Made by a program: the position numbers and the translations under genes. Shown one piece after another: positions 62,560 through 64,000 of a stretch of 64,000 bases of DNA. Positions within the stretch are counted from its first letter, which is position 1; every line of letters starts with the position of its first letter. Under the pieces are notes generated by a model, which ran no database searches, was not told the DNA's origin, and was given only the letters and a program-made list of their open reading frames with translations. The stretch comes from Hohaiivirga sp031546825. GTDB taxonomy: Bacteria > Pseudomonadota > Alphaproteobacteria > Rhizobiales > Beijerinckiaceae. The stretch is taken from NCBI GenBank assembly GCA_031546825.1, contig JAVBJU010000010.1, positions 1 to 64,000 on the forward strand, written 5' to 3'.

Positions 62560-63336
62560 ATGCGCATTCTGTGCACCAATGACGACGGTATTCATGGTCC
62601 TGGCCTTGCCGTTCTGGAAAATATTGCCCGACAGTTGACGGACGATGTGTGGGTGGTCGCACCCGAATACGATCAGAGTGGTGTTTCGCATTCGCTGTCT
62701 CTCAATGATCCCATGCGCCTACGTGAGATTTCACCGCGCCATTTCGCGGTTAAGGGAACGCCGACCGATTGCGTCATCATGGCGGTGCGCCGTATTATGG
62801 CAGATCACCGGCCAGATCTGGTATTGTCCGGCGTTAATCGCGGTCAGAATGTCGCCGAAGACGTTATCTATTCGGGGACAGTGGCGGGAGCGGTTGAGGC
62901 GACCATCATTGGCATTCCGGCCATCGCCATGTCGCAGACCTATGACCATCGCGCGCGCGGTTCCGTTCCGTGGCAATGCGCCGAGCACCATGGTGCCGAC
63001 GTCATCCGCCAGATTCTCGCCCTCGGCATCCAGGCTGGCGGCTGCGTCAACGTCAATTTCCCCGGCTGTGAGCCGCATGAAGTCAGCGGCATCGAAGTGG
63101 TGACGCAGGGGCGGCGTGACCAGGATATTCTCGGCGTCGAACAGCGCCTGGATGGGCGGTCGATACCCTACTACTGGATAGGCTTTCAGCGCGGCGAGCA
63201 GGTGCCGGAAGAGGGCAGCGATCTATGGGCGATTGCCAATCGCTGCATCGCTGTCACGCCCTTGCGCATCGACATGACGGATCATTCCGTTCTCGCGCGC
63301 TATGCTCAAGGGTTCCTCGAAAAAGCGTCCCATTGA
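62560..63336 (+). CDS. surE: SurE, 5-prime/3-prime nucleotidase
   Basis: SurE is a metal-dependent nucleotide phosphatase, active on nucleoside monophosphates and involved in stationary-phase survival. The 258-residue protein starts MRILCTNDDGIHGPGL with the paired metal aspartates, and has VVAPEYDQSGVSHSL and LVLSGVNRGQNVAEDVIYSGTVAGA. The ATG at 62560 has GGAGG upstream; the longer in-frame extension runs inside serS. pcm is directly downstream. Confidence 0.95.
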   Translation: MRILCTNDDGIHGPGLAVLENIARQLTDDVWVVAPEYDQSGVSHSLSLNDPMRLREISPRHFAVKGTPTDCVIMAVRRIMADHRPDLVLSGVNRGQNVAEDVIYSGTVAGAVEATIIGIPAIAMSQTYDHRARGSVPWQCAEHHGADVIRQILALGIQAGGCVNVNFPGCEPHEVSGIEVVTQGRRDQDILGVEQRLDGRSIPYYWIGFQRGEQVPEEGSDLWAIANRCIAVTPLRIDMTDHSVLARYAQGFLEKASH

Positions 63337-63344
63337 GCGGCTAC

Positions 63345-64000
63345 ATGCAGGATCTCTTCGACCAGGCTGACGTTGGTGCAGCGGCCTTTGTGCTGTCGCT
63401 TCGCGAGAAAGGCATTCGCTCAACTCCGGTGCTGCGTGCCATGGAGCAGGTGGGGCGTGATCTGTTCGCGCCGCACAAGTTTCGTGATCTGTCCCGCGCT
63501 GACGTGGCGTTGCCTTTGCCTTGTGGCCAGACGATGACCGGGCCGACTACAGTAGCACTCATGCTGGTGGCGCTGGGTCTTGAGGAGGGGCAGCGCGTGT
63601 TGGAAGTGGGGACAGGGTCGGGCTATGTCACTGCCCTGTTGGCCCGCATGGGAGGACAGGTTACCAGTGTCGAACGCCATCTCTCACTTGCCGCCAGTGC
63701 CCATGAGCGGTTGAAAAACGTGGGAGGAGGGCCGGGGGCGATGCTCGAAGTGGGTGACGGGCTGGTGGCGCGCCCGCGCGGCACGCTTTATGAACGCATT
63801 CTCCTGAACGGCGCGCTGCACGCCATTCCACAATCTATGACCGATTTGCTGCCCAATGGCGGGCGGTTGGTCGGCGCATTCTCGAAAGATGGTTTTCCCC
63901 GGCTGGTTACGGTCGAACGGCAGGCGGATGGGGCACTGCGGCAGGAGCTTGGAGGCTCGTTACGATTGTCTCCTTTGGTTAACGCTCAGCCGGTTTTTGC
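63345..64000 (+). CDS. pcm: Protein-L-isoaspartate O-methyltransferase (3-prime truncated)
   Basis: The reading frame runs from the ATG at 63345 to the window end with no stop. It shows the Pcm pattern: QTMTGPTTVALMLVALGLE for substrate binding, then the SAM-binding VLEVGTGSGYVTALLARMG and VTSVERHLSLA, and the later RILLNGALHAIPQSM. It repairs isoaspartate residues. A TTG at 63333 overlapping the surE stop is an alternative start. surE-pcm pairing is common across Proteobacteria. The last 10-20 residues lie beyond the window. Confidence 0.9.
   Translation, partial: MQDLFDQADVGAAAFVLSLREKGIRSTPVLRAMEQVGRDLFAPHKFRDLSRADVALPLPCGQTMTGPTTVALMLVALGLEEGQRVLEVGTGSGYVTALLARMGGQVTSVERHLSLAASAHERLKNVGGGPGAMLEVGDGLVARPRGTLYERILLNGALHAIPQSMTDLLPNGGRLVGAFSKDGFPRLVTVERQADGALRQELGGSLRLSPLVNAQPVF

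Overview
This window is an ordinary-looking chromosomal segment of an alphaproteobacterium, most likely of the order Hyphomicrobiales (Rhizobiales). The evidence is the set of neighbouring housekeeping genes: a SUF iron-sulfur operon ending in sufT and sufA; a pyrB, pyrC-like, plsY, dprA cluster beside topA, parE, ruvX and gatCAB; a purM-purN, AI-2E permease, hda, ppk, ppx, rnd, aspS block; and an argS, SPOR protein, nagZ, scpA, scpB, tatABC, serS, surE, pcm run. The genus cannot be fixed from the sequence alone. No rRNA, tRNA, CRISPR array, prophage, insertion sequence or transposase was seen.

Layout. 1-5257: SUF operon (sufB truncated by the window edge, then sufC, sufD, sufS, sufT, sufA) followed by a TfoX-N protein. 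5274-11406: a DUF5329 protein and an RhlE-type helicase on the minus strand, then a hydrolase, a HAD phosphatase, an MFS exporter and a VOC protein. 11451-18659 (minus): parE, topA and a DUF4139 protein; a canonical alphaproteobacterial LexA box lies upstream of parE. 18867-22889: pyrB, a dihydroorotase homologue without its metal ligands, plsY and dprA. 23118-31182: a citrate-type MHS transporter, ruvX, a UPF0173 hydrolase, and gatC, gatA, a SulP transporter and gatB. 31217-38648: a secreted PsiF-like protein, a GST, ndk, a molybdopterin oxidoreductase, small proteins, purM-purN and a CDP-alcohol phosphatidyltransferase. 38705-50572: an AI-2E family permease, hda, an inserted vitamin B6 module (pdxT-pdxS with a divergent MocR regulator), ppk-ppx, rnd and aspS. 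50652-64000: a Tat-signal DUF411 protein, erpA, dgt, argS, a SPOR protein, nagZ, scpAB, tatABC, serS, surE and pcm (truncated).

How the genes work together. sufBCDS, sufT, sufA and erpA cover Fe-S cluster assembly and delivery. aspS plus gatCAB fits tRNA-dependent amidation with a non-discriminating AspRS. ParE, TopA, ScpA/B and Hda handle topology, chromosome compaction and initiation control. PPK and PPX make and degrade polyphosphate. TatABC is the likely export route for the DUF411 protein, which carries a twin-arginine signal.

The most interesting part is 40463-43425. A DXP-independent PLP synthase (pdxST) sits inside a housekeeping block in a class that mostly uses the DXP-dependent route. 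It is controlled, by context, by a divergent MocR-type regulator in which the lysine that normally binds PLP appears to be arginine. The shared intergenic region carries an ordered set of ACCAG half-sites. Other second-look items are the LexA box at parE, the non-catalytic dihydroorotase next to pyrB, and a set of mutually exclusive hairpins upstream of serS.
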